This document shows, in pieces, positions 27,770-36,940 of a stretch of 64,000 nt of DNA (positions are counted from its first letter, which is position 1; each line of letters begins with the position of its first letter). Under the pieces are notes generated by a model. That model had not been told where the DNA came from. It saw nothing but the letters and a program-made list of their open reading frames with translations, and searched no databases. The stretch spans positions 62,001 to 126,000 of the forward strand of contig NZ_LQPT01000081.1 of the NCBI RefSeq assembly GCF_002102355.1, in the 5' to 3' direction. The DNA is from Mycobacterium sherrisii. Lineage in GTDB: Bacteria; Actinomycetota; Actinomycetes; Mycobacteriales; Mycobacteriaceae. A program made the translations under genes and the position numbers.

Positions 27770-28938
27770 TTCGCGTACCGCCCGGCGTTCTCGGCCGCGT
27801 ACACCCGCAGGTTGTGTTCCTCCGGGGTGCCGAACAGGGACCGGTACAAGGTGACTCGGCGCAGATACAGGTGCAGGTCGTGCTCCCAGGTGACACCGAT
27901 ACCGCCGTGCATCTGCACGCAGCACTGCACGATGCGCCCGGCCATCTCCCCGACGTAGGACTTGGCGATGCTGGCCGACAAGCCCGCCCCCGGCGCGCGG
28001 GCAGCGACGTCGGCGACCGCGGCGGCCGTGGTGGCACGGCAAGCCTCCAGCCACAGTTTCATGTCGGCGAAGTTGTGCTTGAGCGCTTGATACGACGCCA
28101 GCGGGCGACCGAACGTGTGCCGGTCCAGCGCCCACTGCACGGTGAAGTCGAACACCGTCTGCAGCACGCCAACCACCTCGGCGCATTGCAACACCTGTGC
28201 GATCTGACTCTGCCGGTCGATCAACGCGGCCGTCTCGGCGGCGCTGCCGACGGCGGCCGACGCGTCCACGACGACCCCGTCAAAGCGCACCCGCGCGTAC
28301 TGCTTGACCAGATCGACCGACTGCTGGGGCTCTACCCGAACGCCCGCCGCGTCCGTCGGTACCAGGAACTGGCGAACCTCGTCACCGCATCGCGCCACCA
28401 CCAGCAGCAGGGCACTCTGAGCGCCGGCTTCGACGCGGTCCTTGACGCCGTCCAGCTGGTAGCCACCGGCGGCCCCGCGGGCCTCGAAGTCGGCCCGGGT
28501 GGCGGTCACCGTGGGCTGCAGCGGCGCCCAGCCGCGCCCGGGTTCGCAGACCGCCCAGGATGCCACCACTGCTCCGGAGATCAACGACTCGATCGCGGCC
28601 GCATGTGCTTGGGCGTCAGCGCATTCGGCCAGCGCGGTGAGCACAACGCTGACCGGGTAGAGCGGCCCGGGCGCCACGGTCTTGCCGAGTTGTTCGGCCA
28701 CCATGGCCAAATCCGTGACGCCGTTGCCCGAGACGCTGCCGCCGCCCAGCTCCTCCGGAACGAGCAACGCCGTCCAGCCGAGTTGGGCGGCGCGCCGCCA
28801 CCAGGTCGGATCGAAGGAACGCCCCGCCGCGTGCAGTTCCCGGACGCGGGCCAGCGGCGCTTCCTTCTGCAGGAAGGCCGCGGTGGTCGAGGCGAACAGC
28901 GCGAGTTCTGGCGAATCGGCCGCGGTCAGGGTCACCAC
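27766..28938 (-). CDS. Acyl-CoA dehydrogenase, partner subunit
   Basis: This 390-residue partner has WALDRHTFGRPLASYQALKH and the conserved HGGIGVTWEHDLHLYLRR block. The N-terminal domain includes WTALLVPEELGG. The GTG start codes GTG-GTG-ACC. It pairs with the 26528 gene through a 4-nt overlap and would oxidise an acyl-CoA. A weak TACTGTA-like element lies upstream at 28959-28977 but is too divergent to call. Confidence 0.87.
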   Translation of the reverse strand: MVTLTAADSPELALFASTTAAFLQKEAPLARVRELHAAGRSFDPTWWRRAAQLGWTALLVPEELGGGSVSGNGVTDLAMVAEQLGKTVAPGPLYPVSVVLTALAECADAQAHAAAIESLISGAVVASWAVCEPGRGWAPLQPTVTATRADFEARGAAGGYQLDGVKDRVEAGAQSALLLVVARCGDEVRQFLVPTDAAGVRVEPQQSVDLVKQYARVRFDGVVVDASAAVGSAAETAALIDRQSQIAQVLQCAEVVGVLQTVFDFTVQWALDRHTFGRPLASYQALKHNFADMKLWLEACRATTAAAVADVAARAPGAGLSASIAKSYVGEMAGRIVQCCVQMHGGIGVTWEHDLHLYLRRVTLYRSLFGTPEEHNLRVYAAENAGRYAK

Positions 28939-29003
28939 CCGATGCTAGCAACGGTCGATACCGTAAGTACTACCGGAGTTAGGTCGGTAACGCGGTCGAA
29001 CCG

Positions 29004-29969
29004 TTACATCGCGAACACGCGGCGCACCGACTGCGCGTGCAGGGCCCGGTTTTCTTGCGACACAGCCCAATCCGGCACCACCGCGTCGAAGCCGTTGAAT
29101 GTCGCTGCGATGACGTGCAATTCGGTGTGAACGAAAGCATGCAACAGCCGGTTGGCGTAGTCGATCGCCTCGTCGCGGCACGGATCGATCTCGGAGCAAC
29201 TGATGAAGGTCGGTGGCAGCCCCTCCAGGTTCGCCCGGTGGGCCGGCACGTGCTGACCGCTGGCGCTGTCGTTGCCCAGGTAGTGCCCCCACGCGCGGCT
29301 CACCGCGGGACCGTTGAGTCCGGGGGTGCGCTGGAACTCGCGTCGCGACGGCGTGGTGTCGCTGTCGAGCATCGGCTGATGCAGGATCTGCATCAGGATC
29401 GGCGGGCCCTCGTTGTCGAACATGCGCTGAGCCAGGCCCGCGACGAGGGCGGCACCGGCGTCTCGACCCATCACCGCGATTCGGCTCGGATCCAGTTCGA
29501 GCTCGACGCTATTGCGGATGGCGTAGTAGAAGCCCGCTTCGACGTCGTCGAGCGCCGCCGGGCACGGGTGTTCGGGCGCCAACCGGTAGTCCACCGACAC
29601 CACCAGGCAGGCGCCGTCGCGGGCCAGCTCCACACACTGCGCATGATCGGTGTCCAGGTTGCCGGTGACGAAGCCGCCGCCGTGGGCGTACAGCAGCAAC
29701 GGCGCCCCGGCGTCACCGTCGATGCGACCCCGATACAAACGGAGGTTCAGCTGACGGTTGCCGGGCCCGGCGATCGACCGCGATTCGATGGTGACGCCCG
29801 CGGTATCGGCTGCGGCGGCACGCTCGGCCGCCAACCGGTCGGCGTGTTCGCGCTCGGCGGGCAATGTCTCCGCGCGGAATTCGACGACGCCGAGCTCGCT
29901 CGCGGCGTCGCGCAGCACCGGGTCGATGCGGTTGATCCCTTGTGGACGGGTCAGATCCGTTTGTGTCAT
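29004..29969 (-). CDS. HSL-family alpha/beta hydrolase without catalytic Ser and His
   Basis: This 321-residue protein keeps the hormone-sensitive-lipase fold: HGGGF at 96-100, the VSVDYRLAPEHPCPAAL block, and the acid-residue block SCSEIDPCRDEA. The nucleophile elbow reads VMGRDAG, with Asp170 where G-D-S-A-G requires serine. The late histidine position reads TFNGFDAV, with Asn292 where HGF is usual. With two of three triad residues replaced, esterase activity is unlikely, and it may be a binding protein or a diverged enzyme. It lies between dehydrogenase and amidohydrolase blocks on the minus strand. Confidence 0.8.
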   Translation of the reverse strand: MTQTDLTRPQGINRIDPVLRDAASELGVVEFRAETLPAEREHADRLAAERAAAADTAGVTIESRSIAGPGNRQLNLRLYRGRIDGDAGAPLLLYAHGGGFVTGNLDTDHAQCVELARDGACLVVSVDYRLAPEHPCPAALDDVEAGFYYAIRNSVELELDPSRIAVMGRDAGAALVAGLAQRMFDNEGPPILMQILHQPMLDSDTTPSRREFQRTPGLNGPAVSRAWGHYLGNDSASGQHVPAHRANLEGLPPTFISCSEIDPCRDEAIDYANRLLHAFVHTELHVIAATFNGFDAVVPDWAVSQENRALHAQSVRRVFAM

Positions 29970-30058
29970 ACCCTCTCAGCTTCCGGGGTTGGGTCGGGCG
30001 CGTCATCCGGTCCCGGCGGATCCCGCCGGAGACCTTTTCCAAGGTAAACCCGGGCGAC

Positions 30059-31243
30059 TCAGCTCTCGCCGGCGCCGGCTGCCGACCGCTCACCGGGCAG
30101 CGCCGTGACGGTCGCCGGGAGGCCGTACAGGGCCGTTGCGTTGCCGCGCATGATCCGCTCCCGCTGGTCGGCGGGGAACCTGTTGATCGCGTAGGCCGGC
30201 GAGTCATAGCTCCAGTGCGGGTAGTCCGTCGAGAACATGAGGTTGTCACCCAGGTCCATCATCTGCAGATATTCGCGGAACTCTACGGTGTCGACGTCTT
30301 CTAGGGGTTGCGTGGTGAAGCGGACGTGCTCGCGCACGTACTCCGACGGACGGCGCCGCACCTGCGGCAAGTCGCCCCGGCGGGCCTGCCAGATCCGATC
30401 CATCCGCGACATCACCGGCATGGTCCAGGTGAATCCGCCCTCCACGAAGACCACCCGCAGATCGGGATGCCGATCGAAGGCGCCGTCGAACACCAGGCTC
30501 ATCAGGTGCGAGACATACAGCAACGGCCAGGACGCAAAGAAGTCATGCCAGTGCGCCGGGTTGCCGACCGGATAGAGCGGCACCAACTCGAAGGGCGTCT
30601 GCCCCATCAGATGGGTGGCCACCGGGAGCCCGTGGCGGGATGCGGCTGCGTAGAGCGGGTCGAAATGTGGGTGGCCGAACGGGATTCCGCGCGTTTGCGG
30701 TGTCATCAGCACCTGGGCCAGGTAGGGATGTCCCGCCCAGCGCTCCACCTCGCGCGCCGCCAGCTCCGGCGTCTGCGCGCTGACGCTGATCGATCCGCGC
30801 CAGCGGCCGTGCTTGTTGTGCTTGTCCAGCCATACATCGGCCAGCCAGTCGTTGTAGGTCGACTTCAGCACGTGTTCGGCGTCGGGCAGCTGCGCGTCAC
30901 ACATCGGCTCCAGCGTCGCGATGCTCACGCCCGCGTCGAGCAGCAGTTGCTTGGCGGCATAGTCCGGGTCGGTGCCGGCGAGTCCACCGCCGGGCGGGGC
31001 GGCATCCAGGCGCAGCGACATGGTCTTGTAGGAATCCGGCGTGTCATAGAAGTGTGGCACCGGCGTGACGGCGTTGCCGGTCGGCCAGATCTTGTCCACC
31101 CAGTCCGGCGGCGCGTAGGACTTGAGCACGTCGGCCGAGACGGGCATCGGATGGACGTCGGTGTCGACGATGCTGACCGCGACCTGGTCGTCCTGAGCGG
31201 CCGCGGTATCGGCGGTGGTATCGATGCGGGCCACGCTGGTCAT
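30059..31243 (-). CDS. Amidohydrolase family 2 protein (active-type of a tandem pair)
   Basis: This 394-residue TIM-barrel protein has ligand residues D27-x-D29-x-H31 (VDTDVHPMP), VATHLMGQTPFEL mid-protein and the late FSTDYPHWSYDSP with the metal-binding aspartate. The ATG overlaps the upstream gene's stop. Members of this family include decarboxylases and hydrolases. The preceding gene is a paralogue lacking these ligands, so a hetero-oligomer is possible. Confidence 0.82.
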   Translation of the reverse strand: MTSVARIDTTADTAAAQDDQVAVSIVDTDVHPMPVSADVLKSYAPPDWVDKIWPTGNAVTPVPHFYDTPDSYKTMSLRLDAAPPGGGLAGTDPDYAAKQLLLDAGVSIATLEPMCDAQLPDAEHVLKSTYNDWLADVWLDKHNKHGRWRGSISVSAQTPELAAREVERWAGHPYLAQVLMTPQTRGIPFGHPHFDPLYAAASRHGLPVATHLMGQTPFELVPLYPVGNPAHWHDFFASWPLLYVSHLMSLVFDGAFDRHPDLRVVFVEGGFTWTMPVMSRMDRIWQARRGDLPQVRRRPSEYVREHVRFTTQPLEDVDTVEFREYLQMMDLGDNLMFSTDYPHWSYDSPAYAINRFPADQRERIMRGNATALYGLPATVTALPGERSAAGAGES

Positions 31244-32301
31244 CCGACACGCTCCTCGAGTCCGTACAGCTCGCTGGCGTTTCGCCACAAGACCTGTGCA
31301 CGCTGGTCGGCGTCGAGACCCTGGGCCATCGCCTCGGGCGAGGACGTCGACCAATGCGGGTAGCTCGACCCGTACATCACCAGGGCAGTCTTGCCGCTGA
31401 ACTCCATCCAGCGCTGAGCCGAGGCCGCGTCGACCGGGCCGTCGAAGGCCGACGAGCAGAACCGGACATGGCCGGGCAGGTACTCGCTGGGATACCGGTC
31501 GACCCAGGGCGTCTGGTCGCGCATGGACAACCAGAACGTGTCCAGCCGCCACATCAACGGCGTGAGGATGTCATAGCCGCCGTCGGCGAACACGAACTTC
31601 AGGTCGGGCAGCCGGCCGAACACGCCCTCGATGATCAGCGTGGCCAGATGCACGAAGTAATTGAGCGGCATGAACGCCGCGTACCCGGGGTAGGTGTGGG
31701 CGTGCCCGGCGAAGGTGGGCGGATGGTCGACGCCGTTGCCGCCGTTGATGTGCACCGCCACCGGCAGCCCGTGAGCGGCCGCCGCCTCCCAGATCGGCTC
31801 GAACATCGGCTTGCCGTAGGGCTCGCGTGACTGCATCGGGACGCCGACCTGCACCAGTTTGGGATGCCCGGCCAGCCGCTCGATCTCGGCTACCGCGCCC
31901 CTGGGATCTTCGGGGTTGACGCGAATGGTGCCGAGAAACCGGTCCGCGTACCGGTCGGTGGTGTCGGGCTCGAGCCAGCGGTCCAGCAGCCAGTCGTTGA
32001 CCGCGGCACAGATGCGGCTGTTGAGCAGGTAGTCGGCGATGTTGCCGCGAGTCAGCGGGTTGAGGATGGCGAAGCTGATGCCCAGCTCGTCGAACAGGTG
32101 GCCGCCGACCGTCTCCGGGTCGGAGCCGGGGTAAGCCGGGCCGTACAGGTCTTGCCGATAATCGCCTCCCGGCGCCTGGTACCACTGCTGCTCCACGTCG
32201 GGGATCGCCCGCAGTCGATGCGCGGCCGGCAAGTAGCGCCGGATCTCGGCGTTGTAACGGAAATGCGGTTGCACGTTGGCATCGATGACGGGTTCGTTCA
32301 T
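31240..32301 (-). CDS. Amidohydrolase-like protein with altered metal site
   Basis: This 353-residue protein aligns with the adjacent amidohydrolase from its N-terminus (VIDANVQPHF against VDTDVHPMP) to its end (YGSSYPHWSTSSPEA against STDYPHWSYDSPAY). The D-x-D-x-H ligand set is changed to D7-x-N9-x-Q11, and the late metal aspartate is changed to serine (GSSYPHW). The fold seems intact, so a non-catalytic partner or a metal-independent function is likely. Its start overlaps the stop of the Rieske ferredoxin gene and its stop overlaps the next start. Confidence 0.78.
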   Translation of the reverse strand: MNEPVIDANVQPHFRYNAEIRRYLPAAHRLRAIPDVEQQWYQAPGGDYRQDLYGPAYPGSDPETVGGHLFDELGISFAILNPLTRGNIADYLLNSRICAAVNDWLLDRWLEPDTTDRYADRFLGTIRVNPEDPRGAVAEIERLAGHPKLVQVGVPMQSREPYGKPMFEPIWEAAAAHGLPVAVHINGGNGVDHPPTFAGHAHTYPGYAAFMPLNYFVHLATLIIEGVFGRLPDLKFVFADGGYDILTPLMWRLDTFWLSMRDQTPWVDRYPSEYLPGHVRFCSSAFDGPVDAASAQRWMEFSGKTALVMYGSSYPHWSTSSPEAMAQGLDADQRAQVLWRNASELYGLEERVG

Positions 32302-32657
32302 GCGGTCAGGTACACCTCCCCGTCGCTGACGTCGACGCGGTAGGTGCGCACGCGGCGCTGCGGGTCCGCGACGTTGCGACCGGTCGTGATGTCGAATTCC
32401 CAATTATGCCAAGGGCATCGGACGATTTGACCGTCGCGCACCCGACGCACACCGCCGGGAGAGTCCGGCGACGGTTCGGTGGTACCGCCGAGCAGGCCCA
32501 GACACAGCGGAGCACCCTCGTGCGAGCAGTAATTTACGATCGCGTACAGCTCGCCGCGCAGGTTGTACACGCCGACGCCGAACTTACCGACGTCGACCAG
32601 TTTCATCGCGCCGGGCGGAAGCTCGTCGAGAGCGCACACGAAACGCCGCTGAGGCAC
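32298..32657 (-). CDS. Rieske-type [2Fe-2S] ferredoxin
   Basis: This 119-residue protein is a stand-alone Rieske domain. The ligands are C-x-H in NYCSHEG and C-x2-H in RCPWHNWEFD, separated by a longer-than-usual loop rich in Pro and Gly. It would carry electrons to an oxygenase. The start is a GTG at 32657 without a clear binding site, and a second in-frame GTG six codons later is possible. It is the first gene of an operon with two amidohydrolases and diverges from a P450. Confidence 0.82.
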   Translation of the reverse strand: MPQRRFVCALDELPPGAMKLVDVGKFGVGVYNLRGELYAIVNYCSHEGAPLCLGLLGGTTEPSPDSPGGVRRVRDGQIVRCPWHNWEFDITTGRNVADPQRRVRTYRVDVSDGEVYLTA

Positions 32658-32748
32658 CAGGGCATCACCGCCTCGCCGACATATCCGGGACCTGTCCGGT
32701 CAATACTGAGCCTCTTACGGTAACCACCACAAGCCATTGGGCTTCGTT

Positions 32749-32768
32749 GCTATCTATACTATGATAGC
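32749..32768. promoter_or_regulatory. GCTATC-N8-GATAGC dyad containing CTA-N3-TAG, site 5 of 5
   Basis: The 20-bp block is a 6-8-6 perfect inverted repeat, and its right half (32759-32767) reads CTATGATAG. It lies between the divergent Rieske ferredoxin and P450 genes. TATGAT (32760-32765) is also a good -10 hexamer for the P450 gene, 64 nt from its start. Confidence 0.5.
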
Positions 32769-32829
32769 GATATTCCGCAGGAGCTGGCCTGCGTCAAAGG
32801 GTCAACGGGTTGCCCCAGGAGGAGCGCCG

Positions 32830-34065
32830 ATGCCGATACGCAGCGACCGGACCGATGTACCGGCCCCGCCGGTCACACTCGATTTCACGGGGGAAACCAG
32901 CCCGTACCCGTTCTTCGAATACATGCGGCGCACCGACCCGGTCTGGCACGGAGCGCTCGGCGATCACTCGCAGATGCCGGAGGAGCTGCGGCCGAACGAC
33001 GAGTGGGCGCTGTTCGGTTATGACGAGGTATTCCAGGCTTTCCGCGACGACCGGATCTTCACTTCGGCCGGCTACGACAAGACGATCGGGTTGGTCATGG
33101 GCCACACCATCTTGGCGATGGGCGGCAAGGAACATCACGACCACCGCAGCCTGGTGGCCAAGGCATTTCGGGCCACGGCGCTGGAACGCTGGGAGCCCGC
33201 CGTCATCGGGCCGGTGTGCGATCAGCTGATCAACGAAATCAAGGACGACGGTCAGGCCGACTTGGTCAAGGCGTTGACGTTCGAGTTCCCGACCCGGATC
33301 ATCTCGGTGCTGCTCGGTTTGCCGCCGGAGGATCTCGACATGTTCCGGCGGCTGTCGCTCGACCTCATCTCGATCCCCACCGACATCGTCGCGGGGCTCA
33401 ATGCCGCCGCGGATTTGCACGGGTACTTCCTGCAGCAGGTCGAGCAGCGGCGCCGCAAGCGCACCGACGACATCATCGGCGATCTGGTGGCCGCCGAGAT
33501 CGACGGCGAGAAGCTCGGCGATGACGCCATCATCGCGTTCCTACGGTTGCTGTTGCCCGCCGGCCTGGAGACGACTTACCGCTCGTCGGGAAACCTGTTG
33601 TACCTCTTGCTGACTCACCCCGACCAGCTGGAGATGGTCCGGCAAGACCGCGCGTTGATCCCCGCCGCCATCGAAGAGGGCCTGCGGGTGGAGACGCCGC
33701 TGACCATGGTGATGCGCACCACCACTGAGGAAGTCGAACTCGGCGGCAAGGTGATCCCCGCCGACGCCCAGATCGACATGTGCATCGGGTCGGCCAACCG
33801 CGACGAAAGTCGTTGGCCCGACTCGAATCGCTTCGACATCCACCGGCCGCGCAACACCCACATCGCATTCGCCGGCGGCATCCACATGTGCCTTGGCATG
33901 CATCTGGCCCGGCTGGAAACCCGGGTGATGCTCAACAGCCTGCTCGACCGCGTAAAAAACCTGGAGCTGGTGGCCGACGACGGCACCGGCGAGGAGTCTC
34001 GCATCATCGGGCTCACGTTCCGCTCGCCCAACAAGCTTCCCGTCACCTTCAGCCCGGCCGCATGA
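32830..34065 (+). CDS. Cytochrome P450
   Basis: This 411-residue P450 has the I-helix block PAGLETTYRSSG (243-254), ExxR at E283/R286 and haem ligand C354 in FAGGIHMCLG. It shares long identical blocks with the P450 at 45888 (for example LLLPAGLETTYRSSG and YLLLTHP), so the two are paralogues within this window. AGGAGGAG lies just before the ATG. Its stop overlaps the start of an alcohol dehydrogenase (ATGA), suggesting hydroxylation followed by oxidation of the alcohol. Confidence 0.9.
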   Translation: MPIRSDRTDVPAPPVTLDFTGETSPYPFFEYMRRTDPVWHGALGDHSQMPEELRPNDEWALFGYDEVFQAFRDDRIFTSAGYDKTIGLVMGHTILAMGGKEHHDHRSLVAKAFRATALERWEPAVIGPVCDQLINEIKDDGQADLVKALTFEFPTRIISVLLGLPPEDLDMFRRLSLDLISIPTDIVAGLNAAADLHGYFLQQVEQRRRKRTDDIIGDLVAAEIDGEKLGDDAIIAFLRLLLPAGLETTYRSSGNLLYLLLTHPDQLEMVRQDRALIPAAIEEGLRVETPLTMVMRTTTEEVELGGKVIPADAQIDMCIGSANRDESRWPDSNRFDIHRPRNTHIAFAGGIHMCLGMHLARLETRVMLNSLLDRVKNLELVADDGTGEESRIIGLTFRSPNKLPVTFSPAA

Positions 34066-35219
34066 GAAGCCGGGGGGCCATCCTGCACGATGTCGGCGGG
34101 CCCTGGGCCGTCGAGGAATTCGAGCTGGACGCACCGAAGGCCGGCGAGGTGCTGGTGGAGATGGCCGCCGCGGGAATGTGCCATTCCGACGACCACATCC
34201 TCTCCGGCGACATGTCCGCGCCCAACGAGACCCTGCGCGCGCTGGGGCTGCCCACCATGTTCCCGATGATCGGCGGCCACGAGGGTTCCGGCGTGGTGCG
34301 CGAAGTAGGCGACGGTGTAACGGAATTCGCTCCCGGCGACCATGTCGTGACGTCGTTCGTTGCGGTGTGTGGACAGTGTCGCTGGTGCGCGAGCGGTCAG
34401 GAATACATCTGCGACATGGGTGCCGGCGTGCTGACGCCCGGCATGCCGACCGACGGCACCTACCGGCATCACACCGCCGACGGCAAACCCCTGGGCCATT
34501 TAGCCAAGGTGGGCGCGTTCGCCAATCACACGGTGGTGTCGACGGATTCACTGGTGAAGATCGAGCCACACCTTCCGTTGGCGCCCAGCGCGCTGCTTTC
34601 CTGCGCCATACCCACGGGTTTCGGCTCGGTGGCCAACAGGTCCAACATGCGACCGGGCGACACCGTCGTGGTGGTAGGTGTCGGCGGCATCGGCACGGGC
34701 GCGATCCAGGCCGCCCGCATCGGCGGCGCCGCCTACATCGTGGCGGTGGATCCGGTGGATTTCAAACAGAAGTCGGCCCTGCAGTTCGGTGCCACTCACA
34801 CCGCCGCGAGCGCCGTCGAGGCGCTGGACATGGTGCGCGACCTGACCTACGGGGTGATGGCCGACGCCGTCGTGGTGTCGCCGTCGCTGATCACCGCCGC
34901 GGACGTGCGCGACGCCGTCCGGCTCACCCGCAAGGGCGGGACCTGCGTGCTCACCGGCATGACCTCGCAGTTGACCGACTCGGTCAAGATTGATTTGCAG
35001 GACTTCATCCTGTCGAACAAATCGCTCGCCGGCACCGTATTCGGCTCGTGCAACCCGAAGTCCGACATCTTCCGGCTGGCCCGGCTGTACCACACTGGTC
35101 AGCTGCTGCTCGACGAGATGATCACCCGGCGTTACCGTCTCGACGACATCAACGAGGCGTACGACGATCTGCGCAACGGCAAAATCGTCCGGGGCATCAT
35201 CGACTTCGGGATCGCCTGA
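34062..35219 (+). CDS. Zinc-dependent (NDMA-type) alcohol dehydrogenase
   Basis: This 385-residue medium-chain dehydrogenase has the catalytic zinc region C40 (GMCHSDDH), H73-E74 (GGHEGSG) and C181 (LLSCAIPTG). The structural zinc site is C103, C106, C109 and C117, and the Rossmann motif GVGGIG is at 206-211. Length and blocks match the NDMA-dependent group, which holds its nicotinamide cofactor tightly and occurs in mycobacteria. It is translationally coupled to the P450 upstream and would oxidise the hydroxylated product to an aldehyde. Confidence 0.88.
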   Translation: MRSRGAILHDVGGPWAVEEFELDAPKAGEVLVEMAAAGMCHSDDHILSGDMSAPNETLRALGLPTMFPMIGGHEGSGVVREVGDGVTEFAPGDHVVTSFVAVCGQCRWCASGQEYICDMGAGVLTPGMPTDGTYRHHTADGKPLGHLAKVGAFANHTVVSTDSLVKIEPHLPLAPSALLSCAIPTGFGSVANRSNMRPGDTVVVVGVGGIGTGAIQAARIGGAAYIVAVDPVDFKQKSALQFGATHTAASAVEALDMVRDLTYGVMADAVVVSPSLITAADVRDAVRLTRKGGTCVLTGMTSQLTDSVKIDLQDFILSNKSLAGTVFGSCNPKSDIFRLARLYHTGQLLLDEMITRRYRLDDINEAYDDLRNGKIVRGIIDFGIA

Positions 35220-35417
35220 CTAGCCGACCCTTGCCAGGGTGCCATCCCACAGCGCGCGGGCGAGGCCGGGATCGGCGGCCAACCGGCTGGGCTTGGCGAT
35301 GGTGCGTTTGACGTGATGCTCGCCGGGGACCCGATCACCGCCGCGGCTGAGGCGGCGCGCCGCGGCCGCGCCGATACCGTCACTGGCGCCGGTGATGACA
35401 ATCGTCCTGCACGTCAT
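35220..35417 (-). pseudogene. Short-chain dehydrogenase remnant with internal deletion
   Basis: This 65-codon open frame begins with an intact SDR N-terminus (TIVITGASDGIGAAAARRL) and after a few residues runs into a C-terminal SDR tail (GEHHVKRTIAKPSRLAAD, then LARALWDGTL). The whole catalytic core (NAG, Ser, YxxxK) is missing. The frame is preserved across the join, so the deletion removed a multiple of three bases. An SDR is normally about 250-300 residues. It is not expected to function. Confidence 0.75.
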
Positions 35418-35473
35418 TGCGTAGCCATTGGGTAGTCCTGTACCGCGAGGGTAACGAGCGGGAGGTAGCCGGG

Positions 35474-36709
35474 TCAGATCAGCGAGTAGCGCACCGGCAG
35501 GTGTTTGAGGCCGCCGACGAACGTGGTCGCGACCAACTCCGGATCACCGGTCAGCTCAATCGATTTGAGCCGGGGCAACAGCTCGGAGAAGAAGCTGTTG
35601 ACCTCCATTCGGGCCAGGGCCGCGCCCATGCAGAAGTGCACTCCGTAGCCGAAGGCCAGGTGCTTGTTGGGGTCACGGCCGACGTCGAAACAGAACGGGT
35701 TGGCAAAGACGTCCTCGTCGCGGTTGGCCGAAACATAGGACAGCAGAACGGAATCCCCCGCCGCGATCGGCACCCCCCGCACGCTGGTGTCCTGGTTGGC
35801 GGTCCGCATGAACTCCTTGACCGGGGTGACCCAGCGGATCATCTCCTCGGTGGCCAACGGCATCAGGTCGGGATTGTCACGCAGGCGCCTATGTTGGTCG
35901 GGGTTCTCGATGAGTGCCCGCAGGCCACCGGAAATCGTCGCGCTGGTGGTGTCGTGCCCCGCGGTAGCCACGATCAGGTAGTACGACACGGTGTCGATAT
36001 CCGACAGCGGTTCACCGTCTACGCGAGCGTTGGCAATCGCCGAGGCGAGATCCTCGGTCGGGTGCGCGCGGCGCGCCTCGGTGACGCCGTTGAAGTAACC
36101 GAACATGTCCAGCAGCGCAGGGATCTGATCCTCGTTCGTGGTGCCGCGCTTGAATTCGGAGTCGTCACTGCCGAACAGTTCCTGGGTGAGTTTGAGCATG
36201 CGGGGAAAGTCGGCTTCCGGGATGCCCAGCAACGACATGATCACGTACAGCGGGTAATTCACCGCCACCTGTTGCACGAAGTCGCATTCGGGGCCGACCG
36301 CCAGCATCTTGTCGACGTAGCTCTTGGCGAGCTCGTCGACACGCACTTGCAAGGCGCGCATCGCCTTCGGGCGAAACCAGTCCGCACCGATGGCGCGCAC
36401 CACCCGATGTTGCGGGTCGTCCAGGTGGATCAGCGTACGAACACCGGCGGCAGCCTGCAGCTCGTCGCCCTCGGCGGTGGTGAGCACCGGGCGGGGCCAG
36501 TTGGTGAAGAGCATGTTCTGCCGCTCGATGTCCATGATGTCGGCGTGTTTGGTGATCGCCCAGAACGGCTGGTAGCCCGGCACCTCGACCCAGGACACCG
36601 GCGCGGCGGCGCGCAGATGAGTCAGCGCGGCGTGTAACCGGGTCTCGTCGGTGTAGGCCAACGGGTCGGCCAGCACTCGACCGGCGTCATCCATCGTCGT
36701 CGTGCTCAC
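35474..36709 (-). CDS. Cytochrome P450
   Basis: This 411-residue P450 has I-helix TAGHDTTSAT (249-258), ExxR at E289/R292 and haem ligand C360 in FGYGVHFCMG. Its sequence is clearly different from the two paralogous P450s at 32830 and 45888. The GTG start has AAGGAG 8 nt upstream. It diverges from the carboxyltransferase gene over a 231-nt region holding a TACTGTA-type element at 36832. The downstream SDR remnant suggests it once had a dehydrogenase partner. Confidence 0.9.
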   Translation of the reverse strand: MSTTTMDDAGRVLADPLAYTDETRLHAALTHLRAAAPVSWVEVPGYQPFWAITKHADIMDIERQNMLFTNWPRPVLTTAEGDELQAAAGVRTLIHLDDPQHRVVRAIGADWFRPKAMRALQVRVDELAKSYVDKMLAVGPECDFVQQVAVNYPLYVIMSLLGIPEADFPRMLKLTQELFGSDDSEFKRGTTNEDQIPALLDMFGYFNGVTEARRAHPTEDLASAIANARVDGEPLSDIDTVSYYLIVATAGHDTTSATISGGLRALIENPDQHRRLRDNPDLMPLATEEMIRWVTPVKEFMRTANQDTSVRGVPIAAGDSVLLSYVSANRDEDVFANPFCFDVGRDPNKHLAFGYGVHFCMGAALARMEVNSFFSELLPRLKSIELTGDPELVATTFVGGLKHLPVRYSLI

Positions 36710-36831
36710 TGGCGAAACTCCTTCCCGGCATCGTCACCTCGTTCAGACAGCGCCGCGACACCGTCGGGTGGCCCAAATGACCGTCGGCGACCTCGCCGCA
36801 CATCTCGGTCATCACCTCGCCCCGCGACCCA

Positions 36832-36850
36832 TGCGGGTAACTTTACAGTA
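36832..36850. promoter_or_regulatory. TACTGTA-N9-G(T/C)A element, site 1 of 6
   Basis: On the minus strand this reads TACTGTAAAGTTACCCGCA, matching the element at 61831 at 14 of 19 positions. It lies in the divergent region between a P450 gene and the carboxyltransferase gene. It is the only copy whose right end reads GCA instead of GTA. Confidence 0.5.
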
Positions 36851-36940
36851 AGCAATCCAGTATGTGACCCTGCACATCGCGCGGCGATCGCAAGCGCATC
36901 GGTGGCGCGCCCGCTGGCATCCGTGAGGTAGGACTGACGC

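Noticed and set aside
28959-28977. TACCGTAAGTACTACCGGA as a seventh TACTGTA element upstream of a dehydrogenase gene.
   Set aside because: It matches the 61831 element at only about 12 of 19 positions and lacks the invariant TACTGTA half.
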